Assembly: GCF_932274485.2 (NCBI RefSeq) | Contig: NC_065879.2 | Span: 34,900,436-34,964,435, forward strand | From: Patella vulgata | Lineage: Eukaryota; Mollusca; Gastropoda; Patellidae | Reading direction: 5' to 3' | Length of the DNA stretch: 64,000 bases | In this document: piece by piece, positions 45,317 to 56,459 of the stretch | How the letters are laid out: the number at the start of each line of letters is the position of its first letter | How positions within the stretch are numbered: position 1 is the stretch's first letter | Translations under genes and position numbers: made by a program | The notes under the pieces: model-generated | Told to the model about the DNA's origin: nothing | The model's input: only the letters and a program-made list of their open reading frames with translations | Database searches by the model: none

Positions 45317-48246
45317 AGGGGTGATGATTTTCTGTTTCAGAAAATAGCAAATTCCGTTTTAAGTATTTTTAATTCCATTATTTTCCGTTTCAGAGCTTAC
45401 CATATTCCGTTTTTTCGAGATAAAATGTTATTTTATGAATAAATGAATAAAACATCTTAAAATGCCTTTTATTACAAAACGGATCATTTTAAACCATGGA
45501 GGTGTATATATTGACTAGAGTGTATGGTGGTGACGTGATTTGCTGACTATGGAGGTTGGCAGCCATTTTACAACCGGGAAGATTTAGCCTACGTTGGCAT
45601 ATATCAACATGCCGGAGAGTTGTTGTTGTTTTGGTTAATTCAATGTCAGGCGAAAAGGGAGTGAATTATCATTCCATAAGTAGGTAAGATATATTATAAG
45701 TGAAATAGTGATCTAATAGATATAGTATAATCATGATAATTGTTTAAAATAATTTAATAAACACGGCGAGAAGACGTCGAACACTGGAGGTTTGAGGCCG
45801 GAAACCGGGTGGTTCTATATTATTAGTACTGATACTTTTATTATGTAATAATTACAAGGTCCGTGCGTTTAGTGAACTTCCAAATTAATGTATATTTAAT
45901 TATTATGGAAATTGCGCATATTATATATATACACACATTTGGGATTGTACGAAAAATATCGCGGGGAGTAAGTCTGCTTATTGGAGTGGAGTGTTTAGTC
46001 ATAGACATGCACACACTGGCCAGTAGTTGCTTTGCTATCGGTTAGTTTTACTCCCTCGGATTTTATTAATTAGGCCGACATTCATTGTGTACACAGATGT
46101 ACAGAATAAAGTGAAAGTTTCTTACAATATTTATGTTTCTTTTTTTTTCTTCTTCTGAAAACCTGCTTAAAAACCCTGAACTAGTTAATGGTTAATAATA
46201 GGCCTAATAAAAGTAGTCTTGATAACTTCATTCCCAGAGTCCAGACCCAGTCACATTTTGTAAAAAAAAAAAAAAAATAGGCCTCATATTTTTTTTTAAT
46301 CGCTGCTACTATGAAAATCTAATTAAGTATGATTAAGTTAGTCTTATTTTTTTGTAAAATTTAATATACCGCCGTATTTTTCAACAAAAAAAATCAGACA
46401 CCAGATCATGGAAATTGAACGAAAACCATATAGACCTACTAAGGCCTTGCTAGGTGTGTTTATGTTTTCCTTTTGTTTAAAAAAAATATTTCCAATCGGC
46501 ATCAGATATTATTCTACTGGTAAATGATAGAAGTCATACATAATTTTTAAAAATCGATTTTTATTTCTTTACATAGATAGTTTAGTTATCATCTGTCAAT
46601 CAAGCAGTCCTTTCATTTCAAATCGTCCAACAAATTATTTAGATCTATCCAAAATAAAGTTTTATGTGAACTACCGAGGAGCAATGTTCAAAATTTTGCT
46701 GAACACTTTATAGATCTGGACATTCGAGGACGTTCACTTTGCTCAATTAATAAAATAAACATGATTTCGTCAGTTCTGCATTACAATTTACACCATGGAT
46801 GGTGACCATGCCAACTGTATTCATCATGATGATGATTATGATAAGAGTTATTCTTAATAATAAAGCCCCAAAAATATGCCAGTTGACCAAAACGATTTTG
46901 TTTTTAGGACAGTAAGGTAAAACCTTTCAATCATCATTTTTTTGGTTGATATTGTTGAATTAGAACTGCTTTTTTAATGGGCTAGTCCGCCCTCCGTCAG
47001 TCTATTTCCCTTTGTTTACATAACGTTCATCCGGGCACTTCCGTGATTCTTTCCCGGTTGAAACATGGCGGCCAGTCTCCAGTGACGGCCCACGGCATTA
47101 ACGTTACGTCAATGGGGATCACGTGACCACAATACACTCTAGTCAATATATACACCTCTATGTTTTAAACCAATGATAACAAATGTTGAATTGTGAATGA
47201 CTTGTAATGTTCAATGACTAGTTATTCTTTAAACCTGTTTCCCGAATTAAATAACAGAAAATTACATCTTGTGAGCTCGTTTCATCTTTTTAGCAGACAA
47301 AGCCATTTTTCTCAGCTGCTAGTTGTATTCGCGATTTATCCAGACATCTTCGTAGTTACTACCGTTTCTTTGAGAATAAGGGCTGGATTCACAAGGCTAC
47401 GGTATATTAGTGATGTCACGTGCTTAATGCGGATAAACACGAGTCATGAGCCCGGCAGTAAAATAAGAAGTAAATGAAACGATTTTTACTTTTATGAAGT
47501 GACAGAAGTTGCAATTTCATATTTTTAAGTTGTATTTTTAAAATTTATTAAAATAAAGCCTTAAAATAGATGGTATCTATAAACAGTCCTACCTTGTTAA
47601 AGAATAATCCTATTAATCCTATAATTCACTATTGCCAGTTGAGAAATTGGCAAAAATATCATTTTCCTCTTCAAATTCAAACGTTTGAAAAAAGCTACTC
47701 CATGGTGGAGAATAGAAAACAAGGTAGGTAATTGTGAGGTAATTGTGTTAGTATTTCGGGTGTAAATGAGTTTTAAGTGTGAGAATGACACCTATGATCG
47801 TATAATAGTGAGTTGACAACCTATTGAGCAAAAGACATAGAAATAATTATGTTTTGACTTTCTTAGAAAATATGAAATTGTAACTTTAAGACATATATAT
47901 ACATTACAATGTTTTAATTGAAGTTCAACTACAGAGTAATTGTATACAGGGATAATAGACGGGTTTTCGTTTCGATTAAAATTATGATTCCTACATGATG
48001 AAATGAAAGTAGCTAAATACTAAAATAGACAGTAACAAAACCACGCGATATCATTCAATATTTCCGATTTTTATGGATAAAAAGATGAAATACTTGGATA
48101 ACTGCAAAATTGTTTTGAGTTTGTGTTTAGTATCAGCAAATATCGGCTTTTCCGTCTTTTTCCATGTGAGATTTCAAATTCTGTTTTGAGTGGACAATTC
48201 CGCGATTTCCGTGTTTTTTCCGCGATCACGGAAAATCATCACCCCT
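45317..48246. mobile_element. 2.9-kb unclassified TIR element containing a nested TTAA element
   Basis: Left end AGGGGTGATGATTTTCTG, right end CGGAAAATCATCACCCCT. Subterminal runs of TTCCGTTT near the left and TTCCGCGATTTCCGTG near the right repeat around both ends. No transposase ORF was found. About 1.67 kb of the interior is a separate TTAA-flanked element. The target duplication is unclear (TC or none), so the superfamily is left open. Confidence 0.65.
45493..47164. mobile_element. TTAA-flanked TIR element (piggyBac- or Kolobok-type target)
   Basis: Inverted ends of about 45 bp: GAGGTGTATATATTGACTAG, then AGTGTATGGTGGTGACGTGA at the left, and the complement at the right (ATCACGTGACCACAATACAC). 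TTAA lies at both outer edges (45489-45492 and 47165-47168). A four-base TTAA target is used by piggyBac and Kolobok elements. No transposase is recognisable in the interior. It holds a G/C-richer patch near 47030-47120 and poly-A/T tracts. Confidence 0.7.
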
Positions 48247-48928
48247 ATCTAACCAAATGATATGAATAAACATGCTGCCTAAATTCAATGTCAAATGGGT
48301 CCCAAGCCAGTACATTGCTGTTGCCATATTGTTATATCTGCAACTTGACTATATTACTATAGATATTACTCATTGTTTTGGTTCTCTGGTGTAGAATTTA
48401 TTATTAAATTATATATTACATTAATCTAAACAACTCGTTTGTTCAGAAGTTTTAGAAGATTTCTTTACAAATAACCAAAAGCATCGGACTTTCAACTGCA
48501 AAGTATAGCAATTTAACAGTTGATCATACGGTTGGTGGTTTGGATCTCACATTTAGGGGAATTTTTGTTTAGATTATTTTATTTAAGATAATGTCTATTT
48601 GAGAGTTTTTGATATCGTTTAAGATCATTTCGTTAAGCAAGGCGATAATCGAATGGAAGCTTGTGGATGCATGCGGAAGCCAATTCCTGTCTGCACCAGG
48701 TGAACCATGAACAATTACAGGCTGTATAAAGTATTTATTTAAAGACATTTTGATGAAACAGATACTAATGTATTTTAGAACAGGTAGTGAACAGATATGA
48801 AAAGATAAAAAAGATGATAGTTTTTTGTGATCTGCTACGGTTAATTATGCCCAAACTAGCTGAATTTCAGGTTGATTTCATGGGTTATTGTTTCCTTTAC
48901 CCAGTTTTTGTCTAGTCAATTCCAGTCA
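48247..48928. other. Intronic stretch, no feature seen
   Basis: AT-rich, with no shared repeat noticed. Confidence 0.5.
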
Positions 48929-50170
48929 TTTTTATACGCCCACATTTTCATGTGGACATACATGTATATTGTCGTCGCCCCTGTCCGTCCGTGTGTGTGT
49001 CCATTCACATTTGTTTGTGGACACTCTACTGGTCACAATTTTTATCCAATTTTGACAAAACTTGAAATATAGGTCTATCTTCCAAAGCTCTCGGTTCCTT
49101 TCGAAATACATGTATCGGACCGTAACTTTATGGATTATGGCCCCTGATTGTACAAAAAATCATGTTTTTAGCTTGTGGACAGACTAGAGGTCTCAATTTT
49201 GATCCGATTTTGATGAAAATTGAAATGCATGTTTATAACCCAAAGATCTTGGCTCCTTTCAATATTCGCGTTTATAGGATTGTAACTTCCTGAATTATGG
49301 CCCCTGATTGTACGAAAAATCCTTATCTGATTTAAAAAAACAAAAAACATTCAATTATATCACCGTTACATCATAATGTCGGTTCATTTCGAATTTTGTG
49401 AAAATCATACCAAAACTGACAGACAAAATGACCGCCCCTCGCAAGCCAATAGTGCAAAAATATGGTATATCAAGGTTATTGCCCTCTAGAGGTCACAATT
49501 TTCAGCTGATTTTGATGAAACTTGAAATACATGTTTAAAACCCACAGGTCTTGGTTCCTTTCGATATTCGCACATAACGGATTGTAACTTCCTGAATTAT
49601 GACCCCAGATCGTGGTCCTTAACTAGAAGTCACAATTTTTATCCAATTTAAAAAAAACATTCAAATATATCACTGTTATACCACAATGTTGGTTGAGTTC
49701 GAATTTCATGGGGGATCACGTGGCTAAGTGGGTAAGACGCTGGCTCACTAGCCTGGAGGTTGGGTGTTCGATCCCTGCATTTACCGAGAAAGTTCATCCA
49801 GATTTTCCGGCATGGTTTCCCCTTGTCAGTGATGCAGGACGGAGGGCCTGACAAGGACAGCTGTCTTGTCGTTCGGATGGTACGAAAAACCGAGGATACG
49901 TGTACAAATTGGCGTGCATGTAAAAGATCCCTTGGCAGTTGGAATTCGATATAAGAGTACCGGGCAAAATTTCCCTCATAGCACACTGTATGGCGTATGC
50001 CCGTCTTCATTAACCCAGTTTAGGAGCAAAACAGTAGGACGTTAAACCCCATTTCATTTCATTTCATTTTGAATTTCATGAAAATTGGATCAAAACTGGC
50101 AGACAAAATGGCCGCCCCTCGCATGCAAAGAGTGTAAAAGTATGTAATACCAAGGTTGTGTCCCCTCTAT
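48929..50170 (+). mobile_element. Module element family B, copy 7, interrupted by a SINE
   Basis: Begins with the terminal hairpin TTTTTATACGCCCACATTTT and CATGTGGACATACATG, then GTCGTCGCCCCTGTCCGTCC. At least four modules follow, with GATTATGGCCCCTGATTGTA, AATCATGTTTTTAGCTTGTG and GAGGTCACAATTTTCA. SINE S9 sits inside. The element fades out near 50170 without the 3' end seen at 26020-26080, so it is 3' truncated. Confidence 0.72.
49701..50080 (+). mobile_element. tRNA-derived SINE, copy S9, with 10-bp target duplication
   Basis: The SINE body runs 49711-50070, from GGGGATCACGTGGCTAAGTG to CCCCATTTCATTTCATTTCA. GAATTTCATG occurs at 49701-49710 and again at 50071-50080. In intact family B sequence this phrase occurs once (TTCGAATTTCATGAAAATTGG type), so it is the target duplication of the insertion. 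The head has GTGGCTAAGTGGGTAAGACG and TGTTCGATCCC. It is the cleanest copy in the window for defining the element, about 360 bp with an ATTTC-repeat tail. Confidence 0.92.
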
Positions 50171-50645
50171 ACTTTATACTTTTAATGCTTTATTTAAATC
50201 AACTTATATGTAAAAATTTTATGTTTATTTCCCCCATCAACCCTCCATTTGATCAAAAAACCCTATTTCTTGAAAAAATCTTAATTTAATTCTACCCTCT
50301 TTATTTGCTGAAATATGAACTGGTTTCCTCAGGTTTATGTTGAGAGTTACCACACAGTGATCTGGGTTACAAAACCCAGTGGCAACATCAACTCTTGAGT
50401 TGAGAAGATAATAATTATTTTATTTACTTAACCATTTTAGGATGTCAATATTACGATTTACAACCTTCAAGATAAACTGATTCATGGATCTTACAACTAA
50501 TGTCTACAATACTGAGAAAAAAAGCTTCATTATAATAGATTTTGTGCCAAATGTTTTATAAAAATCTGTCTTGGCCATTGTGATGTTAAACTATGGACGA
50601 TCACTAAATACCAGCATGTTATCAGGCTGTGACTCGCTCTGGCTA
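50171..50645. other. Intronic stretch, no feature seen
   Basis: No recognised exon or repeat. Confidence 0.45.
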
Positions 50646-50647
50646 AA

Positions 50648-50841
50648 GGATCCGCATGTCACAAGGCATCGTATTTCAGTACAGAAGTGCTGTGGGACGA
50701 AAATTTTGAATTTGAGATTTCAGCAAAATACATCACTTAATTTCTCCAGGTTCATGCCCCAAAAGCTCAAAATAAATTTTCATCCCAGTGCACTTCTATA
50801 CACTGTACTGAAATACGATGATGTGCAACATTCGGACCCTT
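50648..50841. mobile_element. Foldback element, about 190 bp
   Basis: GCATCGTATTTCAGTACAGA, AGTGCTGTGGGACGAAAATT at the left. The right arm AAATTTTCATCCCAGTGCAC, TGTACTGAAATACGATGATG is its complement with a 7-base bulge. The outer parts GGATCCGCATGTCAC and GTGCAACATTCGGACC pair less well. Non-coding. Confidence 0.65.
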
Positions 50842-50851
50842 CGTTGGTATT

Positions 50852-51000
50852 TAGTGGGGATTAAGCTATAAGAAATTTTGATATTTTATGGTAAATACAA
50901 ATAGCTAATCGACCTTTAATTTGTTGTTTATAGTGGGGATTAAGCTATAAGAAATTTTGATATTTTATGGTAAATACAAATAGCTAATCGTACCTTTAAT
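50852..51000 (+). repeat. Direct tandem duplication of about 79 bp
   Basis: TAGTGGGGATTAAGCTATAA, GAAATTTTGATATTTTATGG, TAAATACAAATAGCTAATCG occurs at 50852 and again at 50931 with one inserted base before ACCTTTAAT. The near identity points to a recent duplication. Confidence 0.9.
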
Positions 51001-51500
51001 GACTGTTGTTATGGACAGTAATATAAATAGGTGAACAAGACAACTTTTCAAGTCACACAGATTCTCCAAAGGGCATAGTTTTTTAACACTGTTGTAGGCA
51101 CATGTACATATATGACCAGCCTATTTACAGGCATAGTGTCCATTACACAGGGGCTGATCCAGGGATTTTTGCAGGAGAGGGTTTGCCAGGTTCCTGTTAA
51201 GAAAATTTGACAGTTGACAATGCATGATGCCATCATCGTCTCCAAATTACATAGGCATACATATACATTGAGTGTTTTAAAGAGAGAAATCCAACACCCC
51301 ACCCCGTTTGACGTCAATTTTTATTATGAATTAATAAGATCACATTGTGATTTAATTTCATTGATGCAAATATGTCTATATCATTATCTCGTGCTAATGC
51401 CCAGCCCATCCCACCATCTGATGGTAAAATATAAAACACATGACCGTGACATAAAAGTGTTGTTTTACAAATTTTTTATGTAGCTGAACAGGGGGGATTT
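51001..51500. other. Intronic stretch, no feature seen
   Basis: Overlapping 89-residue ORFs on both strands carry no known motif. Confidence 0.45.
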
Positions 51501-51504
51501 GGAC

Positions 51505-52113
51505 TTGATTGACTTTAAATTTATACACAGTGTTTATGGTTATGAGACGAAGAAGCCGATTGATTTGCAGTGATTTCTAATAATTACTGCCAGAGTTATG
51601 GCCTTTCATCACTTTGAAAAATCTTGTGGACGCTTTAAAGGCTAAAGTTAATCTGATTACTTTAAATTGACTTTAAATTATACACAGTGTTTAAAGTCAT
51701 GAGACAAAGAAGCCTATTGATTTTCAGCAATTTCTGATAATTACTACCAGAGTTAAAGCCCTTGAACACTTAGAAAAATCTTGTGGACGTTCTACAGACC
51801 AAAGTTGTCATCTGATTGACTTCAGATTGACACACAGAGTTTAAGGTCTTGAGACGAACAAGTTTTTTGATGTTCAATGATTTTTGATAATTTGAACAGC
51901 TAAATCCATGATATTAAATGTTTCGTATCATAAACATTAGCATGGGGCAGAACTAAAAGTCAAACAAATTCTAATGATTTTCTGATAATTACTTAATAAG
52001 TTGTTATTCTTAATCAGATTTACTGACAATAGAAAAAATATGCGAAACTGTTGTTGACTGCCAGGATGACATAGCTGATGTGGGCGTATGTTTTGTTGCC
52101 GGGCAATCTATCG
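51505..52113 (+). mobile_element. Module element family A, diverged copy 4
   Basis: Three modules with GAGACGAAGAAGCC, ATTACTGCCAGAGTTATGGC and AAATCTTGTGGACG, about 145 bp apart. The family 3' end follows: ATAGCTGATGTGGGCGTATG, TTTTGTTGCCGGGCAATCTA. No 5' hairpin. More decayed than copies 1-3. Confidence 0.65.
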
Positions 52114-52310
52114 TATATTTTTTGGGGGAGGGTCATTTACGGTATGCCAGGGTTCAAAGAGTTAAATGGTAACATGTCTAGTAACAGATATATCAAAAGT
52201 CTTTAATGGTTCTGCAGTGTTTAATACTGGAAACTTGTGATCATAATTCAAACAATTACAAGATTTTGGAAACCTATTGCTACTAAGTCTGGTAGTCTTA
52301 GAAGAATCCA

Positions 52311-53205
52311 GGGTGGTGGATGGCTGAATAGTTAGTGTGTGCGTGCTGTATCATAAGGCCTGTCAACTGACGTGGTTTCGATTCCCTGGTTGTATGTGAC
52401 AAGGAGTAGGGTCGCCTGTCCAACCTCGTGGGTTTTCACCGTACCCTCAGTGGCGGCGCCAGCCATCGGTGATTGGAGGGGCAAAGCTGGGACAAAGTCC
52501 AGGGTTCTGGGGGCAAAGGCACAAGCTTTAAGTAGGGGTAGGGGGCCTCCCACAGAAAATTTTGAAAAACAGGTTGCCGGAAATGCAGCCTGGCAGTATT
52601 TCAGGCACTGATCGATGAGGTAAAGTGTCAAACGAACGGACTTGCGAATCACGACGAAGCCCACTCAAGAGCATCAAAGTAGGGAGTCCTCCCCCAGAAA
52701 ATTTTGAAAAATAGACTGCCGGAAATGCTGGCTTACAGTATTCTGTCAGGCACCGATCGTCGAGATAAATAGATCTGGCCAGATACCGTCCGTCGCCTGA
52801 TCATTTGTTTATACGACTAGAGAACAAAATGTCAAACGAACGGACTTGCAAATCTCAACAAATTCCCCTTGTGAGCGCCAAAGTAGCGAGTCCATTGGGG
52901 ACCTCGCCAAGAAAATTTTGAAAAATAGACTGTCGGAAATGCTCTACAACATGCAAGTTTATGACTGAGTGGGGATGTGGGATTTATTCATCGTAGAGGG
53001 TATTGATTACCGAAACGTATCACAAATACTTTTTTTTATTTTCTAAAATTATTGGGGGGCAAACAGAGAGCAGACCAGATTAATGGGGGGGCAAATGCCT
53101 CCCCCCCTTGCCCCCCCCTCCTGACGCCGCCACTGCGGGCCCTCTGGTTTCCTACCTCTGCTAAAGACCCCTACCCACAAGCGAATTATTGAAATAAAAT
53201 TGAAC
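52311..53205 (+). mobile_element. Second SINE family (H), split by a hAT-like MITE
   Basis: GGTGGATGGCTGAATAGTTA (A-box TGGCTGAATAG) and GTGGTTTCGATTCCCTGG (B-box) form a tRNA-like head at 52314-52395. The body continues GTAGGGTCGCCTGTCCAACC, TCGTGGGTTTTCACC to 52447. It then resumes after the MITE at 53136 with CGGGCCCTCTGGTTTCCTAC and AAAGACCCCTACCCAC. It differs from SINE S1-S12. Confidence 0.7.
52448..53135. mobile_element. hAT-like MITE G, copy 2 (complete), inside SINE H
   Basis: 688 bp. Ends CAGTGGCGGCGCCAG and CTGACGCCGCCACTG match in 14 of 15 bases as inverted repeats. Flanks CGTACCCT and CGGGCCCT match in 6 of 8, consistent with an old 8-bp hAT target duplication. The interior has three imperfect repeats of GAAAATTTTGAAAAAYAGRY, TGCCGGAAATGC and GTCAAACGAACGGACTTGC. 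No transposase. The copy at 33385-33828 is a truncated relative. Confidence 0.78.
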
Positions 53206-53254
53206 CATATGTTATTCCCTAAATGACCTAGTTTGTGTAAAGTGGACCTTTAAC

Positions 53255-53288
<34 letters not shown>
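53255..53288 (+). repeat. (CT)n microsatellite
   Basis: About fifteen uninterrupted CT units following AACCCC. Confidence 0.95.
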
Positions 53289-53289
53289 A

Positions 53290-53700
53290 TGTTGACATCC
53301 ATAGATATTGACTGGAATATAACTAGAAGGCTGTCAAATTCTAACTATTTCTGATAATTTTTTCCTGGGTTATACAAAAACATATTATGGAACACAATTA
53401 CTATTTTAATTAAAGCGACGTTTCGTTGAGGGTTCTCTTTAAAACGTTGAAGGTCAAAACGTCACCCTAATTAAAAAAGTAATTGTGTTCCATAATATGG
53501 TTTTGTATTACGTATGTCAATTGCTAAATACCACTCAAAGAAGATGATATTTCCTGGTTTGTTGCCTTTGATCACTTTTTATTGTCTTGTAAATACACCC
53601 ATTACCTATAAAGAGTAAAAAATATGACAGTCTTTATGGACTGCTCTTGCAATTTGATGTTGTGCCACATATTTGGTCCTGGCAATCTATTTTTGTTGGT
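53290..53700 (+). repeat. Decayed family A 3' end, with a foldback inside
   Basis: CTGTCAAATTCTAACTATTT and, after the foldback, AATACACCCATTACCTATAA, AGAGTAAAAAATATGACAG, GTTGTGCCACATATTTGG and TCCTGGCAATCTAT. These parallel the family A end (CCTACAAAAGAATAAATATG to GCCTGGCAACCTAT). Weak but ordered similarity. Confidence 0.45.
53371..53508. mobile_element. Foldback MITE family I, copy 1
   Basis: TACAAAAACATATTATGGAA, CACAATTACTATTTTAATTA and AGCGACGTTT at the left pair with AAACGTC, TAATTAAAAAAGTAATTGTG and TTCCATAATATGGTTTTGTA at the right. Arms are about 55 bp. A related hairpin occurs at 58219-58352. Confidence 0.75.
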
Positions 53701-53704
53701 TACA

Positions 53705-55740
53705 CGTAAGTAAAATCAGAATAGAAACTGGTTAAGTGATTGATTTCCACTAACTCTATTAAACACATCACACTTATTTAGATTTACATCTAAAAAGGTT
53801 TTCTCCTTCTACAAATGTCTTTAGATATCTTCCCCTAGTGGACCCAAATAACGTTCATTTTGACATAATTTGACCATACAGTTATATTAGGCCATTGTAG
53901 TTACATTATATATAAAATTTTAGGCAACTGAGCCAAAGCAATTCATCACTGGTTTAATCTACTGCTTGTATACAGTTTTTATTGGACCACTAGAAGTTTT
54001 AAACGAAATAAGGAGACATTTACGTATTGAAAATCAATTATTTCTTTAATTACATGATTGTTGTAAACTCCTTCTTGCCCTGCCTTCTATGCCAATTAAT
54101 AGATACTTGATAATCGAATCCATGGCCCTAACCCTGGAGTTTCATTGATTCAGTCTAACTAAAGAGAAATGGAGGGCAGGAAGGCTCGTGTTAAAGATTG
54201 AAAATTCTGGAAAGGCTTTATTGTTGAATATCCTAGCTATGCAGTCCTACACTGAACACCACTGAAGGATTAAGAGCAGTAAGATTCTTTTGACCTTGTG
54301 TAGCAAAATATCGAGATGGTCGACCATCATCAAGATTTTTATCAGAAATATTGTGACATGTTGGGTTCTATGTGGTCAAGATTAAGATCATCAGAATATC
54401 CACACAAAAAAATCTATAGGATGAGAAATGTCAAGGAATTAACATTTAAATCAATGGGGAGAGAGAAATTTTGCCTGCTCGACTGATGCTTATAATAGGT
54501 GGTTTGAAATGAACGTCGCCACTTACACCGCGGTCGTCAACGAAGTCCATGCCTACCTTACCGGTAATCAAAGTCGAGGGGCTTTCATATTCAACTTAAT
54601 AATAATAGTCCCTGTTACTACATGATGTATGTATAGATGCGCGTGTTTTACATACATGTAAATATAGTTGGTGTTTTTGTTGTTTTATAGCCATTGATAA
54701 TGCTGTAGCGTAGGTAGCCTAATGTTTTGTTTGTATGCTGTCTCTAATAGCCTAATGGGGTGTTAAGATACAATATAATTTTATCTCATCTTATATTAGC
54801 CTTAGAAGAAGCAATTGACGATTTTTATATCCCTTCCACATACCCAGTTGAGAGTTAAAATAATAGAACTTACCTTCGGCACGAACCAAAAAACCAATAT
54901 GGCGTCCCAGAAGCATCTTTCGCGGCAACATTAGAGTCACGTTATCAGTATCCGGGGAAAAAAAACCTGGTAGTGTTACCAGATAATTTACTGAAGAATT
55001 AACCGGAATATTTGTCAGCTTCTAGTTGTTTTACAATAAGCCTTAATTAAAATGTATTATAGCTTGTATTGTGTTATTCAATCTCGATCTACGTCGTTAA
55101 CCAATACAACTGTACCCAAGATCATACGTCAATTTATATAGATAAGCGCATTGCAATTCCTGTTTTAGGCCCGTATTATGCACTGAATTTGTGTAGCAAA
55201 CGCTGCACACTACACAATATGCATTAATCACCATTTTCTGTGCTTTGTGTTATTATTTCAATTGCAAAACACCGAATGTAAAAACAGCGACATTTAGGTG
55301 CGGGAGAGGCATCTCGTTTACAGTTCAAATACATTTTGTATAATACTTGACGGACGCAAACGCCTTTTCTTGCTTTCCCAACCCGTGTGCTCAGCAACAT
55401 GAAAGCAGGCCAGTATTGCCTATTTATTACACCAATAACTTTAATGCATTAAAGGAAATTATGATTTCCGAAAAATTATAAAGCAAATAAATGATCGATG
55501 TCGCACACCGCCGAGTGGGACCCGACGAAATGTTTTAATCCGCAATCAATGCAATACAAATTCGCCGTGTTCAATGACAAGAAAGTGAAAATGTTATATT
55601 ATACTTAAAAGTCATCGAATTTGGGGCCCTTTATTTTACTGACAAGAAAGCAAAATATTTTCTTCCAAATAACATTCTGAAAGTTCCGCTTTCACTTTCT
55701 CTCGGGATTTTGAATGTGACTTTTTACCTAAATTGCTGCC
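53705..55740. other. Intronic stretch, no confirmed feature
   Basis: Mostly unrecognised. At 54874-54916 on the minus strand an ATG-led segment ends at a GTAAGT donor, but no support beyond that exists. The rest contains no known repeat from this window. Confidence 0.45.
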
Positions 55741-55741
55741 G

Positions 55742-56455
55742 GGAACAGGGAATGTCAGGCAATGTCATGACCTTGACTCAGGTTACAACCCCAAAAATGA
55801 CCTTGCGGGTGCGGGTCATGACTTTGACCTTGACATTTATTAGCGAAAGTCTGGGTGGTACATGAAGTTTTGGGACTTTTTCGATCCCAAGGTCAAGGGT
55901 CAGGTCAAAGGTCAAGGCCCCATTCGAAAGGTCAATGAGTTGCCTATCCATGGTCATGACCTTTGATTTGCCGCGCAGACCCGGGGCCTCACCATGTGCC
56001 CGGGAGCATCCGACTCAGTAGATATTTTGGTGACCTTGACCCTTTCAGATGACCTTGACCTACCATGGTCATGTGGACCAAGATGACATTTTGGAAGGTC
56101 AAGGTCCAGTGGTCCTGACTCTATTAGATGGGCCTCTAGGGTTCAAAAACCAAAATACTTCCGGGGCCCCTAGCGGGTCAAGGTCACGACTTTTGGTTGG
56201 CGATTTTAAAAAATGAAGAACAAATGTTGGGTCAGTCTATCGGGTCACCAAATCCCGGGGCGATTGGAAGACATTTTTTGGGCAAATTTCCCTAGAAAGT
56301 GAAATAGCTGAGTATTACAGCGGTGTGGTCTAAGGGCAGATAACTCGCCCATCCCAAATCGGATCCGACGACCTTGAGGTCGTGGCTATTTAAACTAAAT
56401 TGACCCCTGGGAGTCTCGTGGTGACCTTGGTTTGACAATCAGAGGTCAAGGTTCG
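55742..56455. repeat. Dense cluster of AGGTCA/TGACCT half-sites
   Basis: Roughly twenty GGTCA or TGACC cores in about 700 bp, in both orientations, often extended to TCAAGGTCA. A perfect DR1, AGGTCAAAGGTCA, lies at 55902-55914. This could be a degenerate repeat built from TGACCTTGACC units, or a regulatory cluster. AGGTCA is the half-site for HNF4, RXR partners, ERR and NR5A nuclear receptors. It abuts the AACGTT array and may belong to the same element. Confidence 0.6.
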
Positions 56456-56459
56456 AACT

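Noticed and set aside
54874-54916. Minus-strand ATG-led segment ending in a GTAAGT donor within MAO intron 1
   Set aside because: Only a chance-sized combination of ATG and donor; no promoter signal, no recognisable protein and no partner exon.
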